Below are positions 44,799 through 53,447 of a stretch of 64,000 nt of DNA, one piece after another. The first letter of the stretch is position 1. Each line of letters starts with the position of its first letter. The notes below the pieces were generated by a model. That model was not told the origin of the DNA. It searched no databases and saw nothing but the letters and a program-made list of their open reading frames with translations. Made by a program: the position numbers and the translations under genes. Source of the stretch: Bacillota bacterium (GTDB lineage Bacteria; Bacillota_I; Bacilli_A; RF39; UBA660); contig JAEWOE010000003.1 in the NCBI GenBank assembly GCA_023460995.1, forward strand, positions 124,001-188,000, in the 5' to 3' direction.

Positions 44799-44827
44799 AT
44801 TATATATATTTTAGCCTTAAAAGTCAA
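44799..44827 (-). promoter_or_regulatory. Promoter of rpsD
   Basis: Minus strand: TTGACT, 17-base spacer, perfect TATAAT. Confidence 0.8.
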
Positions 44828-44842
44828 GCATTTATAACACTT

Positions 44843-45772
44843 TTACTTGTTTGCGGTATATTTTTTTCTTTTTTCTTTTAAATATTTTATGCTATTACTA
44901 GTGTTATTTATAGAAGAACTTTTTATAGGTTGACTGATACTTGATTTGAGATTAGTTTTCTTAATATACTTAGTTATATATTCTCTTAATATAAGTAAAT
45001 CTTCTTTACCTAAACTTTCTATATCAATCATATTTTTTATTAGATAGTTTACTAAGCAACTAGGCATGTCAGGAACATCTTCCAATAATTTTTCCATATT
45101 AGGTATTACCATGCCGTTTCTAGTACAATATAAATCATTATTTAAATTTGAATATATTCTTTTAAACTCTTCAAATTGACCATTTACAATATTGCTTACT
45201 TTATTAGGGTTTTCAAATTTTAAAGTCATTCTAATATCCCCAAGATAAGATAGTGAGCAAAGAGTCTCAAATAGTTGTTTCTCATTAACAACTTTATTAC
45301 TATTTAAAATAAGTGAAGTTCTAATGGCATTGATTCTATTTTTTTTAATAGCTTCTTTAACTTTATCGTCACTTTCTACTAACATAATTGGTTTTTGAGT
45401 ACGACCAGCCATATAAAAATTGTTCCAGTTTTCTAAATCGTATAGAAAATCGAACTTATCTATAACACCAATTTTGAAAAAATTATCATTATAAGGTATA
45501 TCACTAACATAACTTATATCTGTACCTAAATGTAAAATAGGTCTAAGAAGTTGTATAGCAAATCTACTATATTCATTTGGATTATTCTTCTTATTTTCTT
45601 TATGCCATCTTAAAGAATCATCGACAGTAGCGATAATGTCAATTTGTCTTTGTGTACTATTATTATAACCTGTTTGATTTTTTACAGCAGAACCATATCC
45701 GATAATGTCAAGTGTCTTTGGCTTAGTCTCCATAAAGTCTTTAATAGTTTGTCTAATACTTTTTTCTTGCAT
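44843..45772 (-). CDS. Tam41-type CDP-diacylglycerol synthase
   Basis: 309 residues. GYGSAVKNQTGY (~25-36), QIDIIATVDDSLRWHKENKK (~43-62) with NNPNEYSRF following match the nucleotidyltransferase core of the Tam41 family, which makes CDP-diacylglycerol from CTP and phosphatidate for phospholipid synthesis in mitochondria and some bacteria. GSxVxxQ and the DxxxxVDD acids are the expected catalytic residues; KIGVIDKFDFLYDLENWNNF also fits. Helical second half, then a Lys-rich tail. Most bacteria use the integral-membrane CdsA instead; whether this organism has CdsA is unknown. RBS TAGGAGTTG; divergent from ezrA. Confidence 0.82.
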   Translation of the reverse strand: MQEKSIRQTIKDFMETKPKTLDIIGYGSAVKNQTGYNNSTQRQIDIIATVDDSLRWHKENKKNNPNEYSRFAIQLLRPILHLGTDISYVSDIPYNDNFFKIGVIDKFDFLYDLENWNNFYMAGRTQKPIMLVESDDKVKEAIKKNRINAIRTSLILNSNKVVNEKQLFETLCSLSYLGDIRMTLKFENPNKVSNIVNGQFEEFKRIYSNLNNDLYCTRNGMVIPNMEKLLEDVPDMPSCLVNYLIKNMIDIESLGKEDLLILREYITKYIKKTNLKSSISQPIKSSSINNTSNSIKYLKEKRKKYTANK

Positions 45773-45801
45773 ACTTCAACTCCTAAGTAATAATATTCTT
45801 T

Positions 45802-45830
45802 ATTATAGTTTTATATTGTCAATATGTAAA
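45802..45830 (-). promoter_or_regulatory. Promoter of the Tam41-type gene
   Basis: Minus strand: TTTACA, 17-base spacer, perfect TATAAT, 29 bases before the start codon. Confidence 0.75.
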
Positions 45831-45891
45831 GTATTTTATTCAATAAAATTTGACAAAAACTATACAAAAATGACAAAAAATATGGTATTAT

Positions 45892-45897
45892 TATAAT
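45892..45897 (+). promoter_or_regulatory. -10 element of ezrA
   Basis: Perfect TATAAT 14 bases before the start codon; AATGAC at 17-base spacing and TTGACA at 45850 are possible upstream elements, so the -35 is unsettled. Confidence 0.4.
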
Positions 45898-45911
45898 AGC
45901 GAGGTGAATGT

Positions 45912-47633
45912 ATGGAAGAAATTACATTATATGGTGTTACACTTACGGTAATTACTATGTTGTTAATTGTTGTAGTTCTATATGCTATTCGAGCTAGTAA
46001 GAATAAAGGGTTTAAAAAGAAATTAGAGTTTTTGGATATAGAAAAAAATAGAATCTCGGGGACACCAATCATTCCTGAGTTATCTAAAATAGAAAGTTAT
46101 ACAGGAAATGAAAAATTAAGTATTATGTATAATGAGTGGAAGGGTAGATTAGAAGATATTAATGAAACTCAAATACCTAAAATAACAGATATGTTATTAG
46201 AGGCTGATTATACATTATCTCAAATGGATTATAAATCAACTTTATATAAAATAGCGAAATTAGAAATGGAAATTTATAAGGTAAGAACTAATGCTGAATT
46301 TTTACTTGATGAAATTAAGGATGTTACTTCTAGTGAAGAACGTAATAGAGCAGTAATTACAAAACTAAAAACAAGATATAGAGAACTTTTTCAAAAGTTT
46401 AATGATACAAAAGGAGATTATGGCGTAATAGCTGATTCCATATCATTACAGTTTGAAAACATAGCTAAGAGATTTGAAGATTTCGAAAGAGTTATGGAAA
46501 ATAGTCAAATTCATGAATTAACTCAAATAACTACTTCAATTGAAGAAATGCTTGAGCATATGAATGTTGTTATTGAAGAAATGCCTGCGATTGTTTTAAT
46601 GGCAATGGGGGTTATTCCTAAGAAAATAGAAGAACTTAAAAGATATTATGATGCAATGAATAAGGCAGGTTTTCCACTTGATTATTTAAATGTTGAATAT
46701 AATATTGAAGAAGCAAATAAAAAGTTAAGTGATATTTTATCCAGAGCTAAAATACTTAATATGGAAGATAGTGTTTTAGAACTTAAAGTATTAAATGAAT
46801 ACTTTGAAGGATTATTCACAGATTTTGAAAAAGAAAAAGTTAATCGTAAGACATACGAAGAAACTTTATCATCTTTTGATCGTAAACTAACAGGTATTAA
46901 TAAATTAGTTGCGGATATTTTCAAACAACTTAATGATATTAAAAGTGTTTATGACTTAAACGACGATGATATTGTTTTATTAAATAAAATAAGAGAAGAA
47001 TTGAAAAAGTTAAATACTGATTATAAAGTATTAGTTGATCATACTGGAAATAGTACTTTTGCATATTCTAAATTATGTAAAGAACTAGATGTATTAGTTG
47101 TTAGATTAAGCGCAATAGAAGAAAGCTTAGATTCAACACTTGATACAATAGGTAATATGAAAGAAGACGAAGTAAGAGCTCGTCAACAACTAGAAGAAGT
47201 AAAAGTTATTCTTAAAAATGCAAAATCAAAAATGCGTGAATATAAACTTCCAGTTGTACCTGAATCTTATTATATTGAACTTTCTGAAGCACAAAGTGCT
47301 ATTAAAGAAATAATATTAGAACTTGATAAAAAACCAATATCTATAAGTATATTAAATACTAGAGTAGATACTGCTAGAGATTTAGTATTAAAACTATTTA
47401 GTAGAACAAAAGAAATGATTAAAGTAGCTAAATTTTCGGAAATGGCTATTGTTTATGGAAATAGATATCGTTCTAATTATGATGAATTAGATCGTAATAT
47501 GGCTTATTCAGAGATGATGTTCTTTAGAGGAGAGTATCAAAAGTCATTAGAATTGTCTATTAATTCTTTGAACAGAGTTGAACCAGGAATATATGATAAA
47601 CTAATTGGTTATTATGGAAATGAAAAGAATTAA
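45912..47633 (+). CDS. ezrA: Septation ring formation regulator EzrA
   Basis: 573 residues: an N-terminal membrane segment (~7-25) and a long spectrin-like coiled-coil cytoplasmic part, the standard build and length of EzrA. The start (YGVTLTVITMLLIVVVLYA) and the late YNRYRSNY-type IVYGNRYRSNYDELDRNM segment fit the family. It binds FtsZ at the membrane and limits Z-ring formation to mid-cell in Gram-positive bacteria. RBS GAGGTGAATGT before ATG 45912. Confidence 0.88.
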   Translation: MEEITLYGVTLTVITMLLIVVVLYAIRASKNKGFKKKLEFLDIEKNRISGTPIIPELSKIESYTGNEKLSIMYNEWKGRLEDINETQIPKITDMLLEADYTLSQMDYKSTLYKIAKLEMEIYKVRTNAEFLLDEIKDVTSSEERNRAVITKLKTRYRELFQKFNDTKGDYGVIADSISLQFENIAKRFEDFERVMENSQIHELTQITTSIEEMLEHMNVVIEEMPAIVLMAMGVIPKKIEELKRYYDAMNKAGFPLDYLNVEYNIEEANKKLSDILSRAKILNMEDSVLELKVLNEYFEGLFTDFEKEKVNRKTYEETLSSFDRKLTGINKLVADIFKQLNDIKSVYDLNDDDIVLLNKIREELKKLNTDYKVLVDHTGNSTFAYSKLCKELDVLVVRLSAIEESLDSTLDTIGNMKEDEVRARQQLEEVKVILKNAKSKMREYKLPVVPESYYIELSEAQSAIKEIILELDKKPISISILNTRVDTARDLVLKLFSRTKEMIKVAKFSEMAIVYGNRYRSNYDELDRNMAYSEMMFFRGEYQKSLELSINSLNRVEPGIYDKLIGYYGNEKN

Positions 47634-47646
47634 TCTTTTCATTTTT
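47618..47646 (+). terminator. ezrA terminator
   Basis: AAATGAAAAGA pairs with TCTTTTCATTT, then TT. The left arm is in the last codons. Confidence 0.75.
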
Positions 47647-47662
47647 AATTAAAGGAGAAATT

Positions 47663-48712
47663 ATGGAAATATTAGATATAATAAATGAAAATGGTGAAGT
47701 AATAGGTACAAAAGATAGGAAACAAATTTATATTGATGGAGATCTTCACCGTACTGTACATATTTGGGTTATAAATTCTAATAAAGAAATATTAGTTCAA
47801 AAAAGAAGTCCAAAAAAAGATACATATCCGGGTTTATGGGCTATTTCTACCGCAGGGCATATATCTAGTGGTGATGATTCTATTGAAACTGCACTACGTG
47901 AACTTAAAGAAGAACTGGGTATTAAAATTACTGAAAAAAACTTAGAATATCTATTTTCTATTAGAAGAAAAGACAAAATGGGAGATTTACTAATAAATAC
48001 TCTTGATGATGTTTATTTAGTTCAGGCAGATTTGGATGTTGAAAACACTAAATTGCAGTTTTCAGAGTTAACTGATATTAAATATGTTTATTATGAATAT
48101 CTAGAACAAATATTTAAAAATAGAGATCCTGAATATGTACCAATTACAGAAGAACATGATAAATTATTTAAGTTTTTACACGACAGATATGATGATCATG
48201 ATAGTATTGGATTACTATATAAAACTGAATTTGAGTATACATATACTGAGCACATGAAAATAAATGATATACTCATTAAACATAATTTTTTAAATAAATT
48301 GGTAAAATTTATTCTAGCCATTGTACTAGTATTAGATGTTATTTTTTATGCATATATTAAAGATTTCATATTATTATGTTTTTTCTTTTATATTATCATT
48401 ATATATATTGTATCTTTTATTTTGGTTCCAAAATATAAAGCTAAAAAATTATTTAATGATTACAAAATAAATAAAGATGCATTAATGAAAATGACTTTTT
48501 ATGAAGAGTATTTTAATGTTAAGACAAAGCAGGGAAGTACTAAAGTTTATTATAATCAAATTTATAAAGTTTTAGAAACAGATGATAACTATTATATGTT
48601 TTTATCTGAACAAAGTTATTTTGCAGTTGCTAAAAATAATATAGATAGTAGTTTTAATGGTTTTATAAGAAATAAAGCTATATGTCCTTATCATAAGTAT
48701 GGGCAAAGATAG
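47663..48712 (+). CDS. Nudix hydrolase fused to a membrane YcxB-like domain
   Basis: 349 residues. Residues 1-~175 are a Nudix hydrolase of the isopentenyl-diphosphate-isomerase/YfcD-like group (ENGEVIGTKDRKQIY, HRTVHIWVIN) with an intact Nudix box GHISSGDDSIETALRELKEE. Residues ~185-349 contain two membrane segments (~210-250) and a C-terminal soluble domain with a YcxB-like pattern (FYEEYFNVKTKQGSTKVYY, YNQIYKVLETDDNYYMF). I know no characterised protein with this pairing; it would hold the hydrolase at the membrane. RBS AAAGGAGAA before ATG 47663. Confidence 0.75.
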   Translation: MEILDIINENGEVIGTKDRKQIYIDGDLHRTVHIWVINSNKEILVQKRSPKKDTYPGLWAISTAGHISSGDDSIETALRELKEELGIKITEKNLEYLFSIRRKDKMGDLLINTLDDVYLVQADLDVENTKLQFSELTDIKYVYYEYLEQIFKNRDPEYVPITEEHDKLFKFLHDRYDDHDSIGLLYKTEFEYTYTEHMKINDILIKHNFLNKLVKFILAIVLVLDVIFYAYIKDFILLCFFFYIIIIYIVSFILVPKYKAKKLFNDYKINKDALMKMTFYEEYFNVKTKQGSTKVYYNQIYKVLETDDNYYMFLSEQSYFAVAKNNIDSSFNGFIRNKAICPYHKYGQR

Positions 48713-48740
48713 ACATAATATTATAGATATTATGTTTTTT
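48713..48740 (+). terminator. Terminator of the Nudix-YcxB gene
   Basis: ACATAATA pairs with TATTATGT, followed by TTTTT. Confidence 0.7.
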
Positions 48741-48774
48741 CTATGATATAATATCACAAGTTTGGAGGAAGTAT

Positions 48775-49953
48775 ATGGAAAGGTTAATATTAATTAAGTA
48801 TGGAGAACTAACAACAAAAAAAGAAAACAGAAATGTTTTTATTAAATGTTTAGTGAAAAATATTAAAAGTTTACTTAAGAGTTATGAAATAATTATTAGA
48901 TATGATAGAGTTCGTATGTATATAGAATGCGATAATAACTATATTGATGAAGTAGTAGAAAAATTAAGTAAAATCTTTGGTATTCATGGTATAGTTATAT
49001 GTCATAAGGTAGATAATAATATAGATAATATAAAAGAGAAAGTTTTGGAAGTTTTAAAAAATGAAAATTTTAAAACTTTTAAAGTTGAAACTAAAAGAGC
49101 TGATAAGAGATTTGAAATATCTTCAATGGAATTTGATAATATAATTGGCGGATTAGTTTTAAGAAATTTTGATTGTAAGGTTGATGTGCATAATCCTGAA
49201 CTTAGGGTGCATATTGAAATAAGACAAGAAGGAACTTTTATTTATACTAATCAAATAAAAGGCTCAGGTGGATATCCAGTAGGAGTTCAAGGAAAAGGTC
49301 TTCTTATGTTAAGTGGTGGTATAGATTCACCAGTAGCAGGTTATCTTGCCTTAAAACGTGGAGTTAATGTTGAATGTCTTTACTTTCAATCTCCTCCACA
49401 TACAAGTCCAGAAGCAAAAAATAAAGTTATTAAACTTTCTAACATAATAAATGAATACTCAGGTAATGTTAAATTACATGTTGTACCATTTACTAAAATT
49501 CAAGAAGCAATATATCAAAATTGTCCTTCTGAGTATAATATAACCATTATGCGTAGAATGATGTATCGTATAGCTGAAAAGTATGCAAAAAAAATTAAGT
49601 GTGAAATAATAATTAATGGCGAAAGTGTTGGACAAGTAGCAAGTCAAACTATAACAAGTATGTCTGTTATTAACAATGTAACTAATATGCCAATTATTAG
49701 ACCGGTAGCGTGTCTTGATAAGTTAGAGATAATAGATATTGCTAAAAAGATTGGTACTTATGAAACAAGCATTTTACCTTTTGAAGATTGTTGTACTATA
49801 TTTTTACCAAGACATCCAGTTATTAACCCAAGGCTAGATAAATGTTTAATCTATGAAAAAACCTTTGATTATAATGTCTTAATTGATGAAACAATAGATG
49901 GTATTGAAGTTATAACTGATTTAAATCCAACTGCATATAGTGACTTGTTATAA
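48775..49953 (+). CDS. thiI: tRNA 4-thiouridine synthase ThiI
   Basis: Adds sulfur to U8 of tRNA and can supply sulfur for thiamine synthesis. 392 residues: N-terminal ferredoxin-like/THUMP RNA-binding part (~1-165), PP-loop ATP site LSGGIDSPVAGYLALKRG (~178-195) and EDCCTIFLPRHP near the C-terminus. No rhodanese domain is present, so the sulfur carrier is of the shorter Bacillus type, relying on a partner desulfurase. RBS TTGGAGGAAG. Confidence 0.95.
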   Translation: MERLILIKYGELTTKKENRNVFIKCLVKNIKSLLKSYEIIIRYDRVRMYIECDNNYIDEVVEKLSKIFGIHGIVICHKVDNNIDNIKEKVLEVLKNENFKTFKVETKRADKRFEISSMEFDNIIGGLVLRNFDCKVDVHNPELRVHIEIRQEGTFIYTNQIKGSGGYPVGVQGKGLLMLSGGIDSPVAGYLALKRGVNVECLYFQSPPHTSPEAKNKVIKLSNIINEYSGNVKLHVVPFTKIQEAIYQNCPSEYNITIMRRMMYRIAEKYAKKIKCEIIINGESVGQVASQTITSMSVINNVTNMPIIRPVACLDKLEIIDIAKKIGTYETSILPFEDCCTIFLPRHPVINPRLDKCLIYEKTFDYNVLIDETIDGIEVITDLNPTAYSDLL

Positions 49954-50020
49954 AAAAAGTAAAAAAAATGTATTAAAAAACCAAATGTACACAAGATATT
50001 AATGTACAGGAGGTGAAACA

Positions 50021-50233
50021 ATGAATAATGCAAAGAAAAGTAGTTTCGTTGTACCAGGTGCTAAACAAGCAATTGATAAAATGAAATATGAAATAGCTAG
50101 TGAATTAGGAGTTACAATGGGACCTGATGCATCTAGTAGATCTAATGGTTCAGTAGGTGGAGAAATAACTAAAAGATTAGTTCAAATGGGTGAACAAAAT
50201 TTAGGTGGATCTGCTAACTACCAATCAAAATAA
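50021..50233 (+). CDS. Alpha/beta-type small acid-soluble spore protein
   Basis: 70 residues with the DNA-binding family signatures KYEIASELGV and GPDASSRSNGSVGGEITKRL. Such proteins coat DNA in spores and are made in the forespore. RBS AGGAGGTGA before ATG 50021, followed by its own terminator. A second paralogue follows directly. Confidence 0.95.
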   Translation: MNNAKKSSFVVPGAKQAIDKMKYEIASELGVTMGPDASSRSNGSVGGEITKRLVQMGEQNLGGSANYQSK

Positions 50234-50241
50234 TGAAAATG

Positions 50242-50267
50242 GACAGTTATTATCACTGTCTTTTTTT
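50242..50267 (+). terminator. Terminator after the first spore-protein gene
   Basis: GACAGT pairs with ACTGTC, then seven T. Confidence 0.8.
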
Positions 50268-50340
50268 ATTATAAATTTAGAAAAAAAATATGTATTATTT
50301 TGTCGCTTATGGAAACAATATTAATAAGGTGGTGAGTTGT

Positions 50341-50520
50341 ATGAATAATAAATTAGTAACAAGTGGTTCTAAACAAGTGCTAGATAATATGAAATATGAA
50401 ATAGCTAGAGAACTAAATGTTAACTTAGGTCCAGACACATCTGCTAGACAAAATGGTTCAGTAGGTGGCGAAATGACTAAGAGATTAGTAGAACTTGGAA
50501 AAAGTCATATGAGTAAATAA
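50341..50520 (+). CDS. Alpha/beta-type small acid-soluble spore protein, second copy
   Basis: 59 residues from ATG 50341, chosen for the upstream AAGGTGGTGAG; the frame is open 17 codons further but that part is not like the family. KYEIARELNV and GPDTSARQNGSVGGEMTKRL are the signatures. Shorter N-terminus than the first copy. Together with dacB-spmA-spmB they are strong evidence for sporulation. Confidence 0.93.
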   Translation: MNNKLVTSGSKQVLDNMKYEIARELNVNLGPDTSARQNGSVGGEMTKRLVELGKSHMSK

Positions 50521-50523
50521 TAA

Positions 50524-50548
50524 AAACAAACTTAGGTTTGTTTTTTTT
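50524..50548 (+). terminator. Terminator after the second spore-protein gene
   Basis: AAACAAAC-TTAG-GTTTGTTT followed by T run. Confidence 0.85.
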
Positions 50549-50623
50549 CATACTTTCACATTTTTTCGACATATTTCTCTCATATTGTTAAGATATAATT
50601 AAATTAGAAAAGAGGTGAGATAA

Positions 50624-50860
50624 ATCAATATAAAAATAATTGGTTCAAATTGCAGCAATGGAATTAAACTAACAAAAATGCTTAAAAGAGCTATTGATGA
50701 AACAGATACTAAATTTGATGTAGAAGAGTTAAATGATACATCTAGTAAACAAAAATATGGTATAAAAAATGTACCAGGATTGGTAATAAATGGTGAGGTG
50801 ATAAGTCAAGGTAAAGTATTAACTGTTAGAGAAATATATAAAATTTTAATAAATAATTAA
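50624..50860 (+). CDS. Thioredoxin-like protein, probable ATC start, second active-site Cys missing
   Basis: 78 residues if started at ATC 50624. The frame has no ATG before 50678, but the family's start (xxIKIIGxxCxNC) is read from 50624: INIKIIGSNCSNG. AGGTGA lies 5 bases upstream, so ATC is in the right place; starting at ATG 50678 would remove the first strand and active site. It matches small MTH895/TM0996-type thioredoxin-like proteins (KNVPGLVINGEVISQGKVL). The redox motif is CSNG rather than CxxC, so one-Cys chemistry or a binding role is likely. -10 TATAAT at 50594. Confidence 0.7.
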   Translation: MNIKIIGSNCSNGIKLTKMLKRAIDETDTKFDVEELNDTSSKQKYGIKNVPGLVINGEVISQGKVLTVREIYKILINN

Positions 50861-50890
50861 AAGAGGAAGAGTATTATTCCTCTTTTTTTT
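50860..50890 (+). terminator. Terminator of the thioredoxin-like gene
   Basis: AAAGAGGAA pairs with TTCCTCTTT, then T run. Confidence 0.85.
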
Positions 50891-51017
50891 ACCTAATAAA
50901 TTAAAATTAATATTATATGCATTTTTTTAAGAAGTATATTAATTATATATATATTCATAATAAATTATAGGTATATATAAATTTTATAGTTTGTTAGATA
51001 AGAAAGTGGATGAATAT

Positions 51018-53105
51018 ATGTATAAAAAGTTTAAAAAAATAAGTAAGTCTAAGGCTTTTACTTTAATTGAACTTTTAGCGGTGATAATAGTAATTGGAAT
51101 AATAGCTTTAATAGCTATACCAATTATAAGTAGAATTATTGAATCGGCTAAAAAAGATGCTTTTAAAGATAGTGTTTTTGGTGCTTTTAAAGCAGCTGAT
51201 TATGTTCTTGAACTATCTGAAAGTGGTGTTAAAGAAGTAGTTGTGACAGATTTAGAGATAAAAAACAATGCTTTTACTAGTGGAAATTTTATTGTGGATG
51301 AAAATAATAATGTCGTTGCGCAGTTTGTAAAAGCAGGTAAATACTGTGCATATGGAACAAGAGAAGAATTAAAGGTAGCAAAAGATTGTGCATTATTAGA
51401 TATCACTAATCCTTTTGTAGATGAAGCAAAATTTAATGTTCAAACAACTTCTAATACTATTACTGTTACATTAGATGATGGAACTGCACATGATGAAGAA
51501 AGTGATATAAGTGAATATAAAATAGAAATCTATAAAGATGGCAGTATAGTAACTAGTAAGTCATTGGGACAAGTAGGTCAAATGTCATTTAATGAACTTA
51601 CTAGTGGTACAATCTATGTAGTAAGGTTAATAATAACAAATGGTAATAATTTAACTAGTACTTTGGAAAAAACAGTTACAACAGATGTAATAAATGCGCC
51701 TACTTATTTAATAGAACCAGAGGGATATTCCAAAACAAAAACAGTAACTATAACATATTTAGGTAATTACACTAATGAGTACAGTATAGATGGAATAACA
51801 TTTTTACCTTATACTACTCCAATAGTATTTAATGAAAATGGTTTTATAATAGCTAGAATAAGTGATGGTAATAATTATATACTTGGTAGTACACAGTCTA
51901 TCACAAAAATAGATAATGTTATTCCAGCTGTCACTATCGCTGGTTCTACTGCTAGTGGACAATGGGTAAATACAAGTGTTGAGTTAACGGCTAATGTTAC
52001 ACCATCAAGTAGTCCAAGTGGTTATACATATGAATGGTATAATGGTTCAACTAAAGTAAACACATCTACAGATAATACTTATATTGTAGATGATGCAGTT
52101 CAATTAAATAATACTTATACTGTAAAAGTAATAACTGGAGTAGATAATTCGGGAACAAGTAATACATATACAGTAAAAATAGATAAAGTAAAGCCAACTA
52201 GTAATTTTGTTACTAATGGTGGGAACTTTACTATAACGAGTGGTTCAAGTGTAAATGTAAGTACGAAAGTAGCTACAAATGATACTGGTAGTTTAGTTGC
52301 AACTAGAAAATATGCATGGAGTGAAAGTAGTTCAGTAGATCCAGCAAGTAATTATAATGATTTTAATGAAGGTGTAGATATAGTAACAACACTTAGTGGA
52401 CCATCAAAATATTTATGGATAAAAGTAACTGACAACGCAGGAAACACTTCTACAAGCACATCAAGTGCATTTGATACATACTATCAAATAGCATACAATT
52501 TAAATGGTGGAACTGGTAATATTAGTAACGAAACTAAGAAATATGGAACATCTAAAACTATAACAACTGTAGTTCCAACAAGAAATGGTTATAATTTTAA
52601 AGGTTGGTCTACTTCTAGTACAGGGACTAGTTCATATGCAAGTGGAGCACCATATACAAATAATGCACCAATTACACTATATGCTGTATGGGAAGTTGCA
52701 GAAGTTGAAGTGACAGAAACGATAACATTTGATTCTACTACTACTCAAAGTAGATCAAGTTCTAAAGCTTTAACAGGGTTTATTAGAATTGTAAGTGTAA
52801 CTGTAAATAATGGAAGTGTATCATATAGTATGAGTGGTAATACAATTACTACTAATGTGTCTGGTGGTACTGGAAATTATCAAACGTCATGTTCAAATCA
52901 GTATGTATGTGAAACAGCAAACGTTTGTCACACATCTTGCTGGAGTTGCTCTGAATCATATACTGGAACTTGTTGTGGATGTCCATGTGGATGGCAAACA
53001 AGTTGCTGTTGTGCAAATGAAACATCTTGTGGTTGGAGAGATGTTTGTTCGGGCAATTATTATTATTCTTATGTTGTGACAATTAGATATATGAAAGGAG
53101 CATAA
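51018..53105 (+). CDS. Prepilin-like surface protein with InlB-type repeat and Cys-rich tail
   Basis: 695 residues from ATG 51018. SKAFTLIELLAVIIVIGIIA (~13-32) is a class III/type IV prepilin cleavage and N-methylation segment (F-T-L-I-E). Then a pilin-like part (~45-130), fibronectin/Ig-like beta domains (~135-480), an InlB-like (Listeria-Bacteroides) repeat YNLNGGTGN...FKGWSTS...LYAVWE (~495-560) and a C-terminal ~55-residue stretch with 14 Cys (CHTSCWSCSE, CCGCPCGW, CCCANETSC). Likely exposed on the surface and rigidified by disulfides. Two small lipoprotein genes follow within a few bases. Start choice has a weak RBS (GTGGATG), so it is uncertain. Confidence 0.82.
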   Translation: MYKKFKKISKSKAFTLIELLAVIIVIGIIALIAIPIISRIIESAKKDAFKDSVFGAFKAADYVLELSESGVKEVVVTDLEIKNNAFTSGNFIVDENNNVVAQFVKAGKYCAYGTREELKVAKDCALLDITNPFVDEAKFNVQTTSNTITVTLDDGTAHDEESDISEYKIEIYKDGSIVTSKSLGQVGQMSFNELTSGTIYVVRLIITNGNNLTSTLEKTVTTDVINAPTYLIEPEGYSKTKTVTITYLGNYTNEYSIDGITFLPYTTPIVFNENGFIIARISDGNNYILGSTQSITKIDNVIPAVTIAGSTASGQWVNTSVELTANVTPSSSPSGYTYEWYNGSTKVNTSTDNTYIVDDAVQLNNTYTVKVITGVDNSGTSNTYTVKIDKVKPTSNFVTNGGNFTITSGSSVNVSTKVATNDTGSLVATRKYAWSESSSVDPASNYNDFNEGVDIVTTLSGPSKYLWIKVTDNAGNTSTSTSSAFDTYYQIAYNLNGGTGNISNETKKYGTSKTITTVVPTRNGYNFKGWSTSSTGTSSYASGAPYTNNAPITLYAVWEVAEVEVTETITFDSTTTQSRSSSKALTGFIRIVSVTVNNGSVSYSMSGNTITTNVSGGTGNYQTSCSNQYVCETANVCHTSCWSCSESYTGTCCGCPCGWQTSCCCANETSCGWRDVCSGNYYYSYVVTIRYMKGA

Positions 53106-53106
53106 A

Positions 53107-53439
53107 ATGAAGAAGATATTAGGTATTTTTGTTTTTCTATTACTAGTAACTGGATGTGGTGAAAAAAAAGAAGAAAAGATTGAATATGATGAACAAAAAC
53201 TAAAAGACATATTAATTGAATATGCTAAAAGTGTATATGAATCAGATTCTTTTCCTAATAAAGAACCATCTAATAATATATATAGATTAGATCTTGCAGA
53301 AATGACTGCAATAGGAAAAGATACATCTATGTTTATTAATGAAGATAAAGAAAAATGCGATGAGAAAGAAACATATGCAACTTTCAGAATAATTGATACA
53401 GAAAAATATGAATATGATGCATTTGTTAAGTGCAATTAG
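53107..53439 (+). CDS. Small lipoprotein
   Basis: 110 residues with a lipoprotein signal peptide (LLLVTGCG, lipobox VTGC, Cys ~19), then a charged domain with two Cys near the C-terminus. Unknown family. It starts one base after the prepilin-like stop (RBS AAAGGAGC inside the previous gene), so it is co-transcribed with it, perhaps an accessory protein. Confidence 0.8.
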   Translation: MKKILGIFVFLLLVTGCGEKKEEKIEYDEQKLKDILIEYAKSVYESDSFPNKEPSNNIYRLDLAEMTAIGKDTSMFINEDKEKCDEKETYATFRIIDTEKYEYDAFVKCN

Positions 53440-53447
53440 GTGATAAA

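Noticed and set aside
52956..53435. 159-residue minus-strand frame over the Cys-rich tail and lipoprotein
   Set aside because: Overlaps a convincing lipoprotein gene and the end of the prepilin-like gene, has no RBS support and no recognisable domain.
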